DNA of 64,000 nt from Prorocentrum cordatum (GCA_963575745.1 CAUYUJ010005003.1:1-64000); one strand, 5' to 3'; shown: positions 26,781 to 38,702, counted from the first letter of the stretch. The notes: a model not told the origin generated them from the sequence alone. Numbers and translations are program-made.

Positions 26781-26985
26781 CGTTGAGCAGGGACCGACCG
26801 TCCGGGGCATTCCTGTTGGCACCAGGACGCGCTCTCAGAACATAAGGCCGAAGGGCTACCACGTGACAGTCTCGGCCACAAATTCTGGTTTGAAGAAACT
26901 GTCGCGCAGACCACGAAAAGGTTCTTATAACATTTTCTGGTGGGCCTGTAGGCAAGCCAGGACGCTTCGCCACTGCTCGACGTTG
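26781..26985. mobile_element. Family B short element, copy 4
   Basis: GAGCAGGGACCGACCGTCC at the left; GCAGACCACGAAAAGGTTC, ACATTTTCTGGTGGGCCTGT and ACGCTTCGCCACTGCTCGAC at the right. The centre differs from the other copies. Confidence 0.65.
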
Positions 26986-27210
26986 GGCGCTGGCCCCGTC
27001 GGGCGCCCCGGGCGGTGTTTCTCGCCGTCGGCCCCTGCGCTCGAAGGCTGCGCACCGCCGCGGCGAGGCTCCCCGGGCGCGCCGGCGGGGAAGGTCATAG
27101 CGTCGGGCACTCTCTTGCTCGGCTTGGCGCGCGGCGGCGGCAGGCCCGGCGAAACACGCTCCACGGCCGGCGAGCAGCTGACGCATCGCTCCGCTGCACA
27201 AGGTTGCCCA

Positions 27211-27240
27211 GCGCTTCGCGCTGCGCGCTGCGCGAAGCGC
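27211..27240. repeat. Perfect 11-bp GC hairpin
   Basis: GCGCTTCGCGC (27211-27221) pairs with GCGCGAAGCGC (27230-27240) around an 8-base loop. It lies in an otherwise unassigned GC-rich stretch (26986-27530) whose frames carry no motif. Confidence 0.6.
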
Positions 27241-27535
27241 TTCGCGCTCTCGCGCCGCCGTCCAGGGGAGATGTTTTTAAATCCCCAAAAAGCTACCTCG
27301 ATCGCCGCGCATCTGACTGGTATTAAAACGTCCACCGACGTAGAGCAGCAGTCCTGCGAACGATTGTCACTCCGCCGTGCCCTCTAGGGGCCTCTTCGTC
27401 AGCAACGGGCTTCGGCCAGCTCGTCCAAGCAAGAGGTACGTCAGACAGCCAGCGACGTTTAAAAAGTGACTTCAGAGCGTGGCCCGGCGGCCGCTGTGGA
27501 TTACCCTACAGCTTTCACGCCGATGCCAGGGAAGG

Positions 27536-27655
27536 CGGACGAAGAAAGAGGAAGGAGGAGGAGGAGGAGGAGGAGGGGGAAAAGGCGGAAAACAGACAAG
27601 AGCCGAAGGAGGAGGAGGAGGAGGAGGAGGAGGAGGAGGAGGGAGAGGGCCAAAC
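27536..27655 (+). repeat. GGA trinucleotide array
   Basis: Two GGA tracts separated by about 25 bp of purine-rich sequence. The downstream 27660-28410 holds no recognised feature; its open frames lack motifs. Confidence 0.85.
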
Positions 27656-28417
27656 AAAAGTCGAGTCAGTTCCTAAGGCGGCGTGCGCACAGCGCCATGG
27701 ACGATCCCACCGTCCCGGACACCATTCAACATGAATTAATAGATAAGAACACACGACTACAGGAGGGACCATGCCCCCGAAGACACAGGAGGAGGAAGAG
27801 CCAGAGAGAGAGAGAGCAGACGCCGACGGGAGACAGCACGATCACGGCCACCAGGCCCCACGTGCAGGAGAGCAGTTGAAGAGGACAGGCAGGACGACAG
27901 CTACGGAAGTAGCGCCTTGTATGGCAAACTCACAAACTCATGTAAGCCTACGGCATTGTTCTGGCAGGGCACAGCAGCGCCCTGGGGTGGCCTGGAAACC
28001 CTGGGGGCGGCAGAAAAACCAAGCCCGCGGCGTCGAAGCCAAAACGGGGTCGGCTAACTGCGGCCACGAGGAGGCCAAAAACCATGCAGACAGAACAACA
28101 ACACAAACACCTAGCGTGCACAGGAAGAAAGGACAAGGAAACAGCAGGAAGGGGGAGGACTGAAGGACAAGCATGCGCCGAGCCTCGTTGCTAGGCTCGC
28201 CACGGACCATAATGCCCTCAGAAATCGCCGAGCCTGGTCCTCAGAACCCGCGTACGTCGCAGTGCGGATCGTCACAGTGCTCCTCCACGCCGTGCAACTG
28301 GCATCGATCGTGCAGCGCTCTCCTGGATGTGGTTGCCCTGATGCTGTCCTCAATCATGTTGCCCTTATTGCCGTATTGCTGGAATCCGTTGGCCTCCAGA
28401 GCCTCGCCAGCCATCTG

Positions 28418-28592
28418 TGATGGTGAGCTGGTCAGCGCGGGAGTCGGAGAGCTGGTCGGCCCAGGAGTCCGCGAGCTGGTCGGCGCGGAAATCGGTGGAC
28501 TGGTCTGTGCAGGAGTCGGTGAGCTGGTCGGAGCGGGTGTCGGTGAGCTGGTCGGCGCGGGAGTCGGCGATCGGGTCGGCGCGTGCATAGAG
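28418..28592 (+). repeat. 24-bp minisatellite, locus 1
   Basis: Unit GAGCTGGTCGGCGCGGGAGT plus CGGT, about seven copies. The same unit occurs at 28845-29015, 29080-29360 and 30250-30350. Because 24 is a multiple of three, it yields an eight-residue peptide repeat (GELVGAGV) in one frame, taken as incidental. Confidence 0.85.
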
Positions 28593-28844
28593 TCGGTCCA
28601 CCTGGAGTCATCCCATAATGAAAGCCACGATGAGCCGACCAGCCGATTAAAGTCGATCATCCATCCGAATACTCTTCCCACTAATACATATATGCGGTGT
28701 TCGAGTCGGATTGCTGCTAGACCGGTAAGCCATATTGCGGCATTTCCATCTGGGCGCACTCCCCCCATTACAAACAGCTGCCCGGAGCAACCAGACCCCC
28801 CAAATTATCATCGCACGCCGTCGTAACGCTCGACGTTTGGCGTC

Positions 28845-29360
28845 GAAGCAGGGGTCGGAGGCACAGTCGGCGCAGAAGTCGGCGAACTGGTCGGCGCGGG
28901 AGTCGGTGAGCTGGTCGGTGCGGGAATTTGCTGCGACCTGATCGGCGCGGGAGTCTGTGAGTTGGCCGGTACGGGAGCCGGCAGGCTGGTCGGTGTGGGA
29001 GTCGGTGAGATGGACCATGCGGCAATGCGGGAATCCTTGCCCCTGGCTCGGAAAACATAAAACGCATCACAGTGCTAGTGTTGGTGTGATGGTCGGTGCG
29101 GGAGTCGGCGAGCTGGTCGGCTAGGGAAGCGGCGAGCCACTCGGCGCGGGAGTCGGCAAGCAGGACGGCGCGGGAGTCGGCGAACCATACGACGCGGGAA
29201 GCGGTGAGCCCAGCGTCACGAATTTCGTTGCGGTGCTGGTGTGGTGGTGGGTGCGGGAGTCGGCAATCTGGTCGGCTCGGGGATCGGCGAACTGGTTGGT
29301 GCGGGAGTCGGTGTGTGAGTCGGTGGGCTGACCGGCGCGGGAGGCGGCGAGCTAATAGAT
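28845..29360 (+). repeat. 24-bp minisatellite, loci 2 and 3
   Basis: Same 24-bp unit as at 28418-28592. There are about seven copies to 29015 and, after about 70 bp of unrelated sequence, about eleven more diverged copies to 29360. Confidence 0.8.
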
Positions 29361-29394
29361 TTATCATCTTCTCTGCGTTGCAATCGTGATGCGT

Positions 29395-30070
29395 CTGCTC
29401 CTGGGCATCCGGTGGAGCTCCCTATGGGGCCCCGAAACGCAGTGCTTGGTGGGGGAGACGCATGTGGACACCGCCACTGGGGCATTGAGCGGAGCTCCCT
29501 ATTGGGCCACGACTCGCTATGCTGGGTGGGAAAGGCGCACGTGGACACCGCCACTGGGGCGTTCGGTGGAGCTCCCCATGGGGCCACGAAGCGCTGTACT
29601 GGGTTGGGGAGACGCATGTGGACACCGCCACTGGGGCATTCAGTGGACCTCCCTATGGGGCCCCGAAACGCAGTGCTTCGTGGGGGAGGCGCATGTGGAC
29701 ACCGCCACTGGGGCATTCGGCGGAGCTCCCTATTGGACCACGAAGCGCTGCTCTGGGTGGGGCAGACGCATGTGGACACCGCCACTGGGGCATTCGGTGG
29801 AGCTCCCCATGGGGCCACGAAGCGCTGTGCTGGGCGGGGAAGACGCATGTGGACACCGCCGCTGGGGCATTCGGTGGAGCTGCCGATGGGGGCACGAAGC
29901 GCTGTGCTGGGTGGGGGAGACGCATGTGGACACCGCCGCTGGGGCATTCGGTGGAGCTCCCTATGAGGTGACGAAGCGTTGTGCAGGGCGGGGGAGACGC
30001 ATGTGGACACCGCCACTGGGGCATTCGGTGGAGCTCACTATGGGGACACGAAGCGCTGTGCTGGGTAGGG
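29395..30070 (+). repeat. 77-bp tandem array, about nine copies
   Basis: GCATGTGGACACCGCC recurs at 29461, 29538, 29615 and 29692 and onward every 77 bp, with GGAGCTCCC, ATGGGGC and CACGAAGCGCTGTGCTGGG in each unit. All three + frames stay open over most of the array. Since 77 is not a multiple of three, each frame reads the unit in all three phases, so the 278-codon frame 29386-30222 is a 77-residue super-repeat. I regard the openness as a property of the unit and not as a gene. Confidence 0.9.
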
Positions 30071-30249
30071 GACAGTCGCGATGCGGTTGCGTGGCACAAG
30101 TGGCAAATGCCATTGCCCCCCGCTTCTGTCACGCATCAGGCCGACGAGAATGGCGCCAACGAAATGTGGCTCTTTTCCTGCGTCACAGTCGTGATGCGGC
30201 TGCTCCTGCTTCACACTCGTGATGCGGCTCTGTGGCTCATCTGGAGCTG

Positions 30250-30350
30250 ATCGGCGCTGGAGTCGGTGTGTTGGTCGGCATGGGAATCGGCGACTTGGTC
30301 GGCACCTGAGTCGGTGAGCCGGTCGGCGCAGGAATCCGTGAGCTGGCACG
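30250..30350 (+). repeat. 24-bp minisatellite, locus 4
   Basis: Four diverged copies of the GAGCTGGTCGGCGCGGGAGT-type unit. A related, shorter GGAGTCGGAGA-type repeat follows at about 30440-30570. Confidence 0.7.
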
Positions 30351-30599
30351 CCGCCCCACAGTCGGAAGTACCGCCGGGATAAGAATCCCCTACATGCCAA
30401 TCTGGTGATGATATGAATGTTTGCTGCGACGAACCGGAATTCGGAGAGACGGGAGCGGGTGTCGGAGCCGGAGCCGGAAAGGTGGGAACTGGAGTCGGAG
30501 ACACGAGAACCGGAGAGGTGGGAGCCGGGGTCGGAGAGACAAGGACCGGAGTCGGAGAGGACCGGGGTCGGGATGGCGGCGTACTTTTGGATGATGAAA

Positions 30600-30800
30600 T
30601 ATCGCTGGGGGGCCACGAAACAAAGGGATGGGGCCACGAAAGGCTGCAACGGGGCCACGAAGGGCAGCCAGGAGGCCACAAGGGGCTGCAACGGGGCCAC
30701 GAAGGGCAGCGAGGGGGCCACGAAGGGCTGCAACGGGGCCACCGAACAAAGCGAGGGGGCCACGAAGGGCTGCAACGGGGCCACGAAGGGCAGCGAGATC
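30600..30800 (+). repeat. 21-bp GGCCACGAAGGG minisatellite
   Basis: About nine units of GGGGCCACGAAGGGCTGCAA or GGGGCCACGAAGGGCAGCGA, period about 21 bp with alternating ends. Confidence 0.85.
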
Positions 30801-30884
30801 CCGATACCGAGGTAAGCGCGACTCCTGGGTGCCTGGGTGTCGGGAGCGCGGCGCTTGAGTAAATTGCAGGAAATTCCAACGCAA

Positions 30885-31075
30885 GGGTGCTATTCTTCAG
30901 TTAATTGTAAGCATGTCTCCAGCGAGAGCGCGACTCCAGAGCGCCGGGAGAGCGATTCCTGAATAAATTGTAAGGAAGTCCCAGACGAGATCGCGAAATC
31001 CCTTAATAAAATGCGAGGAAGTCTCAGGCGGGAGCGGAAGTCCTGGCTAAATTGTGAGAAAGTCTCAGGCGGAAA
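30885..31075 (+). repeat. Degenerate repeat of about 53 bp
   Basis: TAAATTGTAAGGAAGTCCCA, AAAATGCGAGGAAGTCTCAG and AAATTGTGAGAAAGTCTCAG mark successive units, each with GCGGGAGC or AGCGCGA after it. About four copies. Confidence 0.65.
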
Positions 31076-31207
31076 CCGTTGCTGTTGTAAACCGGAGGCC
31101 AACGACACAGTTTGACCCTCAAGACTTCCCATGATGATAAATAGGGTGCGAACCCCAGGAAGGGTGTGCACTGGACGGGGGGGACCAACAATAGTTATTC
31201 TTCAGAA

Positions 31208-31271
31208 GTGAGAGTTCAACAACAACAGCAACAACAGCAACAACAACAACAACAACAACAACACCAACACC

Positions 31272-31308
<37 letters not shown>

Positions 31309-31515
31309 GCAACACCACCACCACCACTAACAACAACAGCACAAACAACACCACCAGCAACAACAACACCAACAACAACAGCATCAACAACACCACCAAC
31401 AACAACGTCAACGACAACCGCAGCATCAGCAACAACAACACCAACACCAACACCACCACCACCACCACCAACAACAACACCAACACCACCAACAACAGCA
31501 CCAACGCAACAAGCA
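31208..31515. repeat. CAA/CAC trinucleotide array
   Basis: 300 bp of CAA, CAC and CAG triplets. Val- or Leu-rich frames on the complement are artefacts. The following 31516-32343 has no recognised feature. Confidence 0.95.
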
Positions 31516-32343
31516 TAATCCTCACCACGGATCTCTACATCAGCCACGCACCCAGGGACAATGAATGACCGTTCGGCCCCGTAACTCTGATTGATGCTGC
31601 ATTCATGTTCAAGCTCAGGATGGCCCCGCGTTGAGATCCCGAGGCCTTCGAGAGTGTCCACAAGGCCCCCAAGAGCCTCTCCACGGCTCAGGAGGCCCCA
31701 GAGAGAGCCCCACCATAGCACAACGGTCGCGGAGGCGGCGTGAGCGTGGGAGAGGACGATTAATGTGACGGTCATGGCACGCACATGCAATGCGATGTCA
31801 CCTGTGCGTGCTTGCATGCCTTGAGGAAGGCAAGATGCAAGCGCAACCTGCTCATTCTGCTCGGACTCTGTTTGTACGTGACCGACTCCTGAAAACCCTT
31901 GGCATCGCGGCATTAGCCTCCCTGGGGGATGTCAACTTCTTCGCCGGTCTCCACCAACTTTCCGCTGGTGGAACCGCCATCGAATGACTGCCGTCATCTT
32001 CCGCGGACCCTCGCACAGCTTCCGCCGCTCCGACTCCTCGAAGGCAGGGCCCCCTCCGGATCGCCCCACGTGGCCTCACGAACTATGCGGCCCCCATGCG
32101 TGCTCCCGCCTCGTAAGGCGAAGCCCAGACGAGGATCAATTCGGGTGAGGAGACATCGAGAATATGTGAGATCCAGCGGCCCTGGAGGATGTCTCGGGCG
32201 CCGCGGGCTTCTCAGAGGTTCCGGAACGCTCCGAGAGCGTTTTGGAGCGCTCTGCAACGGATTTATCCTCGTCCTGGCCCCGTCCGACGCCTCTCCTGGA
32301 TCACGCAGCTCTGCGCTTTTCTCTTCTCGAGGCGTGATGCCAG

Positions 32344-32571
32344 AAGCCTCCTGGATGGGGTCCGAGTAGATGGGGTCTGAGGATCCCGCCGCATCGGCGA
32401 TACATCGGCGATACATCGCCAATGCATCGGCGATGCATCGGAGACGTCGGCGACGCATCGGCGACGTTGGCGTGGAGAAAGTCGGGTTCCGCATCGAGCC
32501 GCATCGTCGATGCATCGGTGATGCGGCGCGATCCTCCGACCCCATTCTACTCCGACCCCACCTGGGAGGCC
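32344..32571. mobile_element. Family A palindromic element, copy 3
   Basis: Left arm GGATGGGGTCCGAGTAGATG with GGATCCCGCCGCATCG; right arm GATGCGGCGCGATCCTCC and CTCCGACCCCACCTGGG. The centre has at least eight GCATCGGCGA-type words. An open frame in the reverse strand gives an alternating MHRRC repeat that is only a translation of these words. Confidence 0.85.
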
Positions 32572-32869
32572 CAGAGATGCGCGTGCTGCGCCGACGCGCT
32601 CGAGAAGAACGGCCCCGGCGGCTTCGGCCGCGAGCCGCGAGCCGCGGCTCCCTCCGCACCCCCGTCGCCTGCCCAGCAGCAGGCCCCTCTCCTGGGCAAC
32701 CGCAGGCGAACCCTGCAGTCGGCCCGTACCATCAGAGTTAGGGGGCCGAACGGTCATTGATTGTCACTGGGTGCGTGACTGAAGTGAGGATTCTGCTTGT
32801 TGCATTGTTGCGTTGTTGTTGTTGTTGTTCTTCTTCTTCTTCTTCTTCTTCTTAATTGTTGTCGTCGTC

Positions 32870-33182
32870 CCACCCGTGACCCACCCCGCGACCCACCCGC
32901 GACCCACCCGCGACCCAACCCGCGACCGACCTCGCGACCCGACCTGCGACACCCACCCCGCAACCCACCCCGCGACCCACCCGCGACCCACCCGCGACCC
33001 AACCCGCGACCCACCCGCGACCCAACCCGAGAGCCACCCGCAACCCACCCGCGACCCACCCGCGACCCACCCCGCGACCCACCCGCGACCCACCCGCGAC
33101 CCACCCGCGACCCAACAACGCCCCACCCGCGCCACACCCGCGACACAGCCGCGACCCATTTGCGACCCACCCGCGAACTACC
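32870..33182 (+). repeat. ACCCACCCGCG satellite
   Basis: About 28 copies of an 11-bp unit (CCACCCGCGAC) and its 10- to 13-bp variants. It is preceded by a GTT/CTT triplet tract (32815-32855). Strand asymmetry is extreme (C-rich on +). Confidence 0.9.
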
Positions 33183-33594
33183 CACATTATTGGTTCAACG
33201 AAAGAATCGGCTCCAGCGGCGGGCTCGTTGCATAATTTGTGAAACTTTGGCGCCTGCGGCGGGCTTCTGCAGATTCTCGCAGACCGCCGACGTCCCCACC
33301 GTCCCCTCGCTCGTATCCGCATCTGCGGAGTGCTACGGGAGGATGCGCGATGAGGAGGCAAGGTGCTTGGACGCCCACTTCGAAACTTTTCGAGCGGTGC
33401 GCGGCCAACGAATGTGGCTCAGGATGGGCCGAGGAGGCAAGGATGCAAGCGTACCCTCGGGAAGGTTGCCCATCCTTCCTCTGCGGGTCGACTGTATCCC
33501 TGCAGGCCCGACTTCTGCGAAATCGGCCAGGGTTCAGAATCTGACGGCGCTGCTGGGGTGTCCGATGCCCCAACGACGCTCGGACCCGTAGCTA

Positions 33595-33807
33595 GAGGCC
33601 TCCCAGATGGGGTCCGAGCAGATGGGGTCGGAGGCTCGCGCCGCATCGCCAATGCATCGTCGATGCATGGGCGACGTCGGGAATGCATCCGGCGCCATCG
33701 GCGCGCACAAACTCTGGCTCCACATCCGGGCAACATCGGCGATGCATCGGCGATGTGGCGCGATCCACCGACACCATCTGATTGGACCCCATCTGAAAAG
33801 GCCTAGG
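33595..33807. mobile_element. Family A palindromic element, copy 4
   Basis: Left arm CCCAGATGGGGTCCGAGCAG; right arm GACACCATCTGATTGGACCC and CATCTG. The interior keeps GCATCGGCGATG but is more diverged than copies 1-3. The stretch 33183-33594 between the satellite and this copy, and 33808-34440 after it, hold nothing I recognise. Confidence 0.75.
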
Positions 33808-34439
33808 GCAAGGGCAAGGTTCGCAAGCGATCGCAGATCGCCGTTCCCCCCCTCGTCCTGCGCGCAGGCAGGCGCGCAGGAGGCGCGCACGGCATGCGCG
33901 CGCCCCGTCCCGCACCAAAGCAGGGGGCAGCAGGCCGCTTGAGAAGACGACCAGCGCGAGGGGGCCCACGGTCGAGGGCGACTTCAGCCACAGGTGGGAA
34001 CGGCGATTATTTACACTACGGTATCTGGGCCCCGTCCCATGGGGCTTCACAGAAACGCCTGAGACAACGTGTAATCGTATCGTGTATCATTTTCTGGCCG
34101 GCTCTTTGGGCCGCCATTGGCTAACACATTGGTGGACGCGCGCAACATTATATGGTGGACGTGCTCTGGGCCCCTAAGAGAAATCGCACAAGATCGGGGT
34201 TGTCGTAAAATCTACAGCCGAAACGTCTCAACAGAACTCGCGCACATGCATGTAGCATGGATTGCGTTTCTGGTAGCAACAGTGCTGGGCAGGAGAGATC
34301 AACGTCTTTCGTCAGCGTTGCCAAACTGCCTCGTGGAAGGCGTCCAAATAAAGGGTTACTCCAGAGGGTGACAAGGCAATCGAGAAACTTGTTGAAGTCA
34401 CCCCCACATACGCTGCTATCTCAAAGTGGGTCCAAGTCC

Positions 34440-34472
34440 GGGGGGAGGAGAGGGAGAGAGAGAGAGAGGGGA

Positions 34473-34522
<50 letters not shown>

Positions 34523-34527
34523 TATAG
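34440..34527. repeat. GA then TA microsatellites
   Basis: GAGAGAGAGAGGGG followed by about 50 bp of TA with one G interruption. Low melting, unlike the GC-rich surroundings. Confidence 0.9.
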
Positions 34528-34839
34528 ATGTCCGCCGGCCCCCTTGTGGGGCCACCAGGCTGCGAGGAGCGGGATTCGCAGTTTCCTGTACCAGTTGTAG
34601 CTTGTAGTTTCCAGTGTTACAGTTCTGCTTATTGCTGGTTACTGTCCCCTCTTGTGATCAGTTGGTTTTGCTGATTGCGAATCGGCTTCGCATGAAGTTT
34701 CGATACTGCTTCACGACAGCGCCAAGACCTCATGACTTAGCTCTTCCATGGCCCATTCTCCGAGAGAGGGGGCCGGCGGCAGGGGGCGAAACCCTTACGG
34801 ATTAAAAACGGCACTGTAAGAAGAAGATAAAATGAACAG

Positions 34840-35011
34840 GGGCAACGAGAGAGAGGGAAACATATAAAGAGACACAGAGAAAGACAGAGAAGCCGAAAGA
34901 AAGAGGGGACACGAGAAGCCGAAAGACAGAGGGGACGAGGGAGGGGAAGCGAGAGAGAGAGAGAGAGAGACGAACCTAAATATGCATTGAGAGAGAGAGA
35001 GTGTGAGAGTG

Positions 35012-35052
<41 letters not shown>

Positions 35053-35115
35053 TATACCGAAAGAGAGCGGGAGGGATGATAACACAAAGAGAGAGAGAGG
35101 AGACACATATAGAGA
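34840..35115 (+). repeat. GA-rich purine tract
   Basis: AGAGAGAGAG stretches with GAAAGA and GACAGAG interruptions, about 275 bp. The 34528-34839 stretch shows nothing else. Between 35116 and 36029 there is a short CTC tract (35375-35410) and no recognised gene. Confidence 0.85.
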
Positions 35116-36029
35116 AAGACTGATACTTACCGAGGTCCACACATATGTGCTGCACACTCTTTCTACATTATGAGCTCTACATCGTTGTGTCCGCCAGCAA
35201 AAGTAGCGCATCGATCAAAACACCTGTGCACTTACACAGAATGTGCATGCATAGAGATATAGAGCGAGTCACATGGGTAGGACGCGATAGAGGAGTGGGG
35301 GATGCCAGCGAACACGATATGTATTCCTTGACCTCGTCAGCCCCTACCTTCTCCACTTGTTGCCCCCATCTTTCTATGCTCATGCTCTTCCTCCTCCTCC
35401 TCCTCTTCCTCCGGGTCCTCCTTCGAGACCTTCTCTTTCTCCTCCAAGACCAGCCTGCTCCTGCGCTGTCTCCCTGCTGCTCATCCCCCCCTCCTGTTCC
35501 TCGTGCTGCTGCCCCTCACTGTGCATCCTCCTCCTTATCGCCCTCCACGTGCCCGAATCAGACCCGAGCCCCGTCCGATCACTTGTCCTGTTTTGTCTCT
35601 GGTCTCTAAGCTGCGGGGGGAAGCATCTGGCGTCGCGCAAGACGCGGTGGGAAATGAAGGGAAGAGGAGGGATGGAGGAGGAGAGACGAGGTACCGTGAT
35701 TCGTGGCGTTGGAGTCCAAGGAGTGGTGTTTTTGGTATGGTTCCAGATGTTCACATGGTTGTCTTCCAACGGGGCACTTCCCTCAGTGAAAGCGAATATA
35801 AGCAGGGACATGCCATGAGGGAGCTTGGATGGAGGGATTATTGCGACATCGTTGGTGGCTTTTGGGCTTAGAGTGGTCCTCCTCCTCCTCCTCATCCATT
35901 CCTTGTCCTGTCTTACGTTATCTTTCTTGGGGCAAAAAAAAACTTGTCCCTGCGCACCCCGAGGCCAGTTTTTGGGGCGGGCCGGGCGTTTCGCTCAAGA
36001 CGTCCTCACCATCGATGGCCCTGAGATTT

Positions 36030-36540
36030 CAATAATGGCAACAGTTTCACCGATGGAGGGCGGGTGGTTTTCAAAATGTGGCTATCGCCTTAGCGCCGCG
36101 CACATTCGTTTTACACCATGCACGGATTAAGGGCGGGTCGTTTTCAACATGTGGCTCTCGCCTTCGCGCCGCGCACATTCGTTTATACAAAATACAACAG
36201 CTTCACAGATGGAGGGCGGGTGGTTTTCAACATTTGGCTCTCGCCTTAGCGCCATAAACACTCGTTATAAACATTTGCAAAAGAGTTTCACGGAATTGAA
36301 GGCGGGTGGTTCTCAAGATGTGGCTCTCGCCTTCGCGCCGCGCACATTCGTTTAAGCATTCGCCAGAGATTCACGGATTGAGGGAGGATCGTCTTCAAAA
36401 TGACGTTCTTGCCTCAGTGCCCCGCACATTCGTTTTAATTATTTGCAAGAGATTCACGGATTGACGGCGGGTCGTTTTCAAAATGTGGTTATTATCGCCT
36501 TAGCGCCGCAAGCATTCTTTTTCAACATGTGCAGGGTGTT
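36030..36540 (+). repeat. 82-bp satellite, locus 1
   Basis: About six diverged units of roughly 80 bp. Each has TTCACGGAT, GGAGGGCGGGTxGTTTTCAA, ATGTGGCTCTCGCCTT, GCGCCGCGCACATTCG and TTTAAACATTTGCA. Further loci at 39335-39700 (same strand) and 43915-44478 (opposite strand). Confidence 0.85.
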
Positions 36541-37029
36541 CGCGCGTTCCCAGGATCAACGCATCAGAAATTACGTTTTGGAAGGATTCCGGATTATGCG
36601 GGTGTAACAGCTATGTTGACTCGCGGTGTTGGAATCCCACAAAATGGCGTTCTGGCACAATTCCAGATCATCAAGACGCAGCAGCCAGGTAGACTCGCGG
36701 CGTGGAAATCCAGAGAACAATGTTTTGGCATGCCTCGGTCTTCAAACGGTTGTCTTCCAACTAGGCAGTTCCCCCAATGGAAATGAACAGGGGTAGGGGC
36801 CTATGAAGAGGGAGCTTGGAGGGAGGGTTAATTCCAACATCGTTGATGACTCTTGGGTTTACACTGGTTCTCCTCCCCATCCTCCTCCTTCTCCTCCCTC
36901 CCGCCAAGAAGGGAAAATGGCATCTCGACCACCTTGCCAGAGATTTGAAGCAAATCGGTCCCCAGGATAGAGGGGGATGGCTAAGCGGCTAGACAAGAAA
37001 ATATCATCATCGTCTCTCCCCCTGTCGGT

Positions 37030-37310
37030 CCAGCTGTTCCTTCTCCTCCTCCTCCTCCTCCTCCTCCTCCTCCTCCTCCTCCTCCACCTCCGATGCTCGG
37101 ATGCTCGGACGCTCTGAGCTCTGCCCCTTCCCTCCGCAGCGGGCAGGTTGCGCATCGGGCAGAAACAGCTCGGGCTCGCAGTCAGGCTCGGGCTCGGGCT
37201 CAGGATCGGGCTCGTGCGCGGTCTCAGACTCAGGTTCGGGCTCGGGCTTGGGCTCGGGCTCATGCGAAGGCTCGTGCTCGGGCTCGTGCGCTGACGGCGC
37301 GCGACGCGAA
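37030..37310. repeat. CTC array and GGCTCG minisatellite
   Basis: CTC triplets at 37040-37090, then about 18 copies of a 6-bp GGCTCG/GGCTCA word at 37165-37310. Glu/Pro frames on the complement are artefacts. Confidence 0.8.
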
Positions 37311-37429
37311 TGCGCCTGAGCTTGCCGTCGTCGAAACTCCATGTCTGCAGCGAGTTGCGGCCGGAGATCTCGCCGCGGGGCGTCGTCGTCGCCGCCGACA
37401 CCGTCGTCCTCTCTGCCTCCTTCTGCGTC

Positions 37430-37705
37430 CGCTGCTGCTGGTGCTGGTGATGGTGCTGGTGATGGTGTTGGTGCTGGTGCTGGTGCTGCTGCTGCTGCTC
37501 CTCCTCCTCCTCCTCCTCCTCCTCCTCCTCCAACTCCAACTCTAACTCTCACTCAAACTCCCACTCCTCCTCCCTCTCCTCCTCGTCATCCTCCTCCTCC
37601 ACCTGGTCCTCCTCCTCCTCCTCTTCCTCCAACTCCTCCAACTCCTCCTCCTCCTCCTTCTCCTCCTTCTCCTCCTCCTCCTCCTCCTTCTCCTCCTCCC
37701 TCGGA
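37430..37705. repeat. CTG/GGTGCT and CTC triplet array
   Basis: Starts as CTGCTGGTGCTGGTG (37430-37500) and becomes CTC/CTT/CTA (37500-37705). The following 37706-38276 is GC-rich and unassigned. Confidence 0.85.
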
Positions 37706-38276
37706 AGGGGAGCGGCCCCCCGCGGCCTGCCGCCCTGTCCCGACTGCGGCCGCCGGGCAAACCTCCTCCGAGGAGCTACTCGCCCCGTGGGGCCACCGCG
37801 GGCAGGCCCGCAGGAGTCGGGGCGGCAGGGGCTGCAGGGGCAGGGCCCCCAGACCCGGGCGCTGCATTTTTTTCACACCGGGCGTTTCTGCCTGGAGTCG
37901 GGCTCCGCGGGGCCCTCACAGGTCGATCCGGCTCGAAAAGTGACGCAAAGAGGCGGCCCTCGGCAGCGCTCGGGCGCGTGCGTGTTCTTCTCGGCGAAGA
38001 CCGTGGAGGAGCATCCTGGATCCTCCTGCGAAGCCCTGAGACGCTGGCGGCTCCATGTTTTCGAGTCGGGCGCTTGCGCCAAATGTTTGGCCCCAGGACC
38101 CTCACAGATCGATCCGATCCGAAAAAGGAAGCAGAACAGATGGGGTCCGGAGCTCCGGTCGTGGCACTCAACGAGGTTGCATTTTTCGTTCGCAGCGTCG
38201 GATCTCGGGGGGGGTCCTTCCCTCCCTTCTTCAGCTCCTGGGGGGGGGGCATCGATCTGGCGGGGGAAAGTCAAAT

Positions 38277-38447
38277 TGGAGGCCAGTCCACAGGAAACCT
38301 TCCACAAGAAACCCACCCTGGAGACCCCAGGATGTCCATTGATTCTGGGAACGTCACGCCTTCCACATCAAAACTATCTTAACCCGAGAAACCCAGGGCA
38401 CCCCAGAGACAAGCAGGGTGTTTCTTGGCATGTGCCTCCACTGTATG
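38277..38447. mobile_element. Family D short element, copy 3
   Basis: GGAGGCCAGTCCACAGGAAA, CCTTCCACAAGAAACCC, GGAGACCCCAGGATGTCC, AGAAACCCAGGGCACCCC, CAGGGTGTTTCTTGGCATG, CCTCCACTGTA. Best-preserved copy of the family together with that at 11666. Confidence 0.7.
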
Positions 38448-38519
38448 GGCAGTTGCCCTGGTCCGCCTCTCGCCTTCGGCGAGCGTCGGCCTGACGCCTC
38501 CTCGCGCAGTCGGGGCCTA

Positions 38520-38702
38520 CACCTGCCCCTTCTGCTCCTGCTGCCGCTCTTGCTGCTGCTGCTGCTTCTCCTCCTCCTGCTCCTCCTGCTCCTCCTCCTC
38601 CTCCTCCTCTTCCTCCTCCCCCTCCTCCTCCTTCTCCTCTTCCTCATCCTTCTCCTCCTCCTCCTCCTCCTCCTCCTCCTCCTCCTCCTCCTCCCCCTCC
38701 CA
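38520..38702. repeat. CTG/CTC trinucleotide array
   Basis: CTGCTGCTGCTGC then CTC triplets to 38702. The stretch 38703-39330 has no recognised feature. Confidence 0.85.

Noticed and set aside
28418-29020. CRISPR-like regular array
   Set aside because: The 24-bp units are contiguous with no unique spacers; it is a minisatellite.
29386-30222. 278-codon repeat protein
   Set aside because: The unit is 77 bp, the frame cycles through all phases and all + frames are open, so there is no sign of a coding frame.
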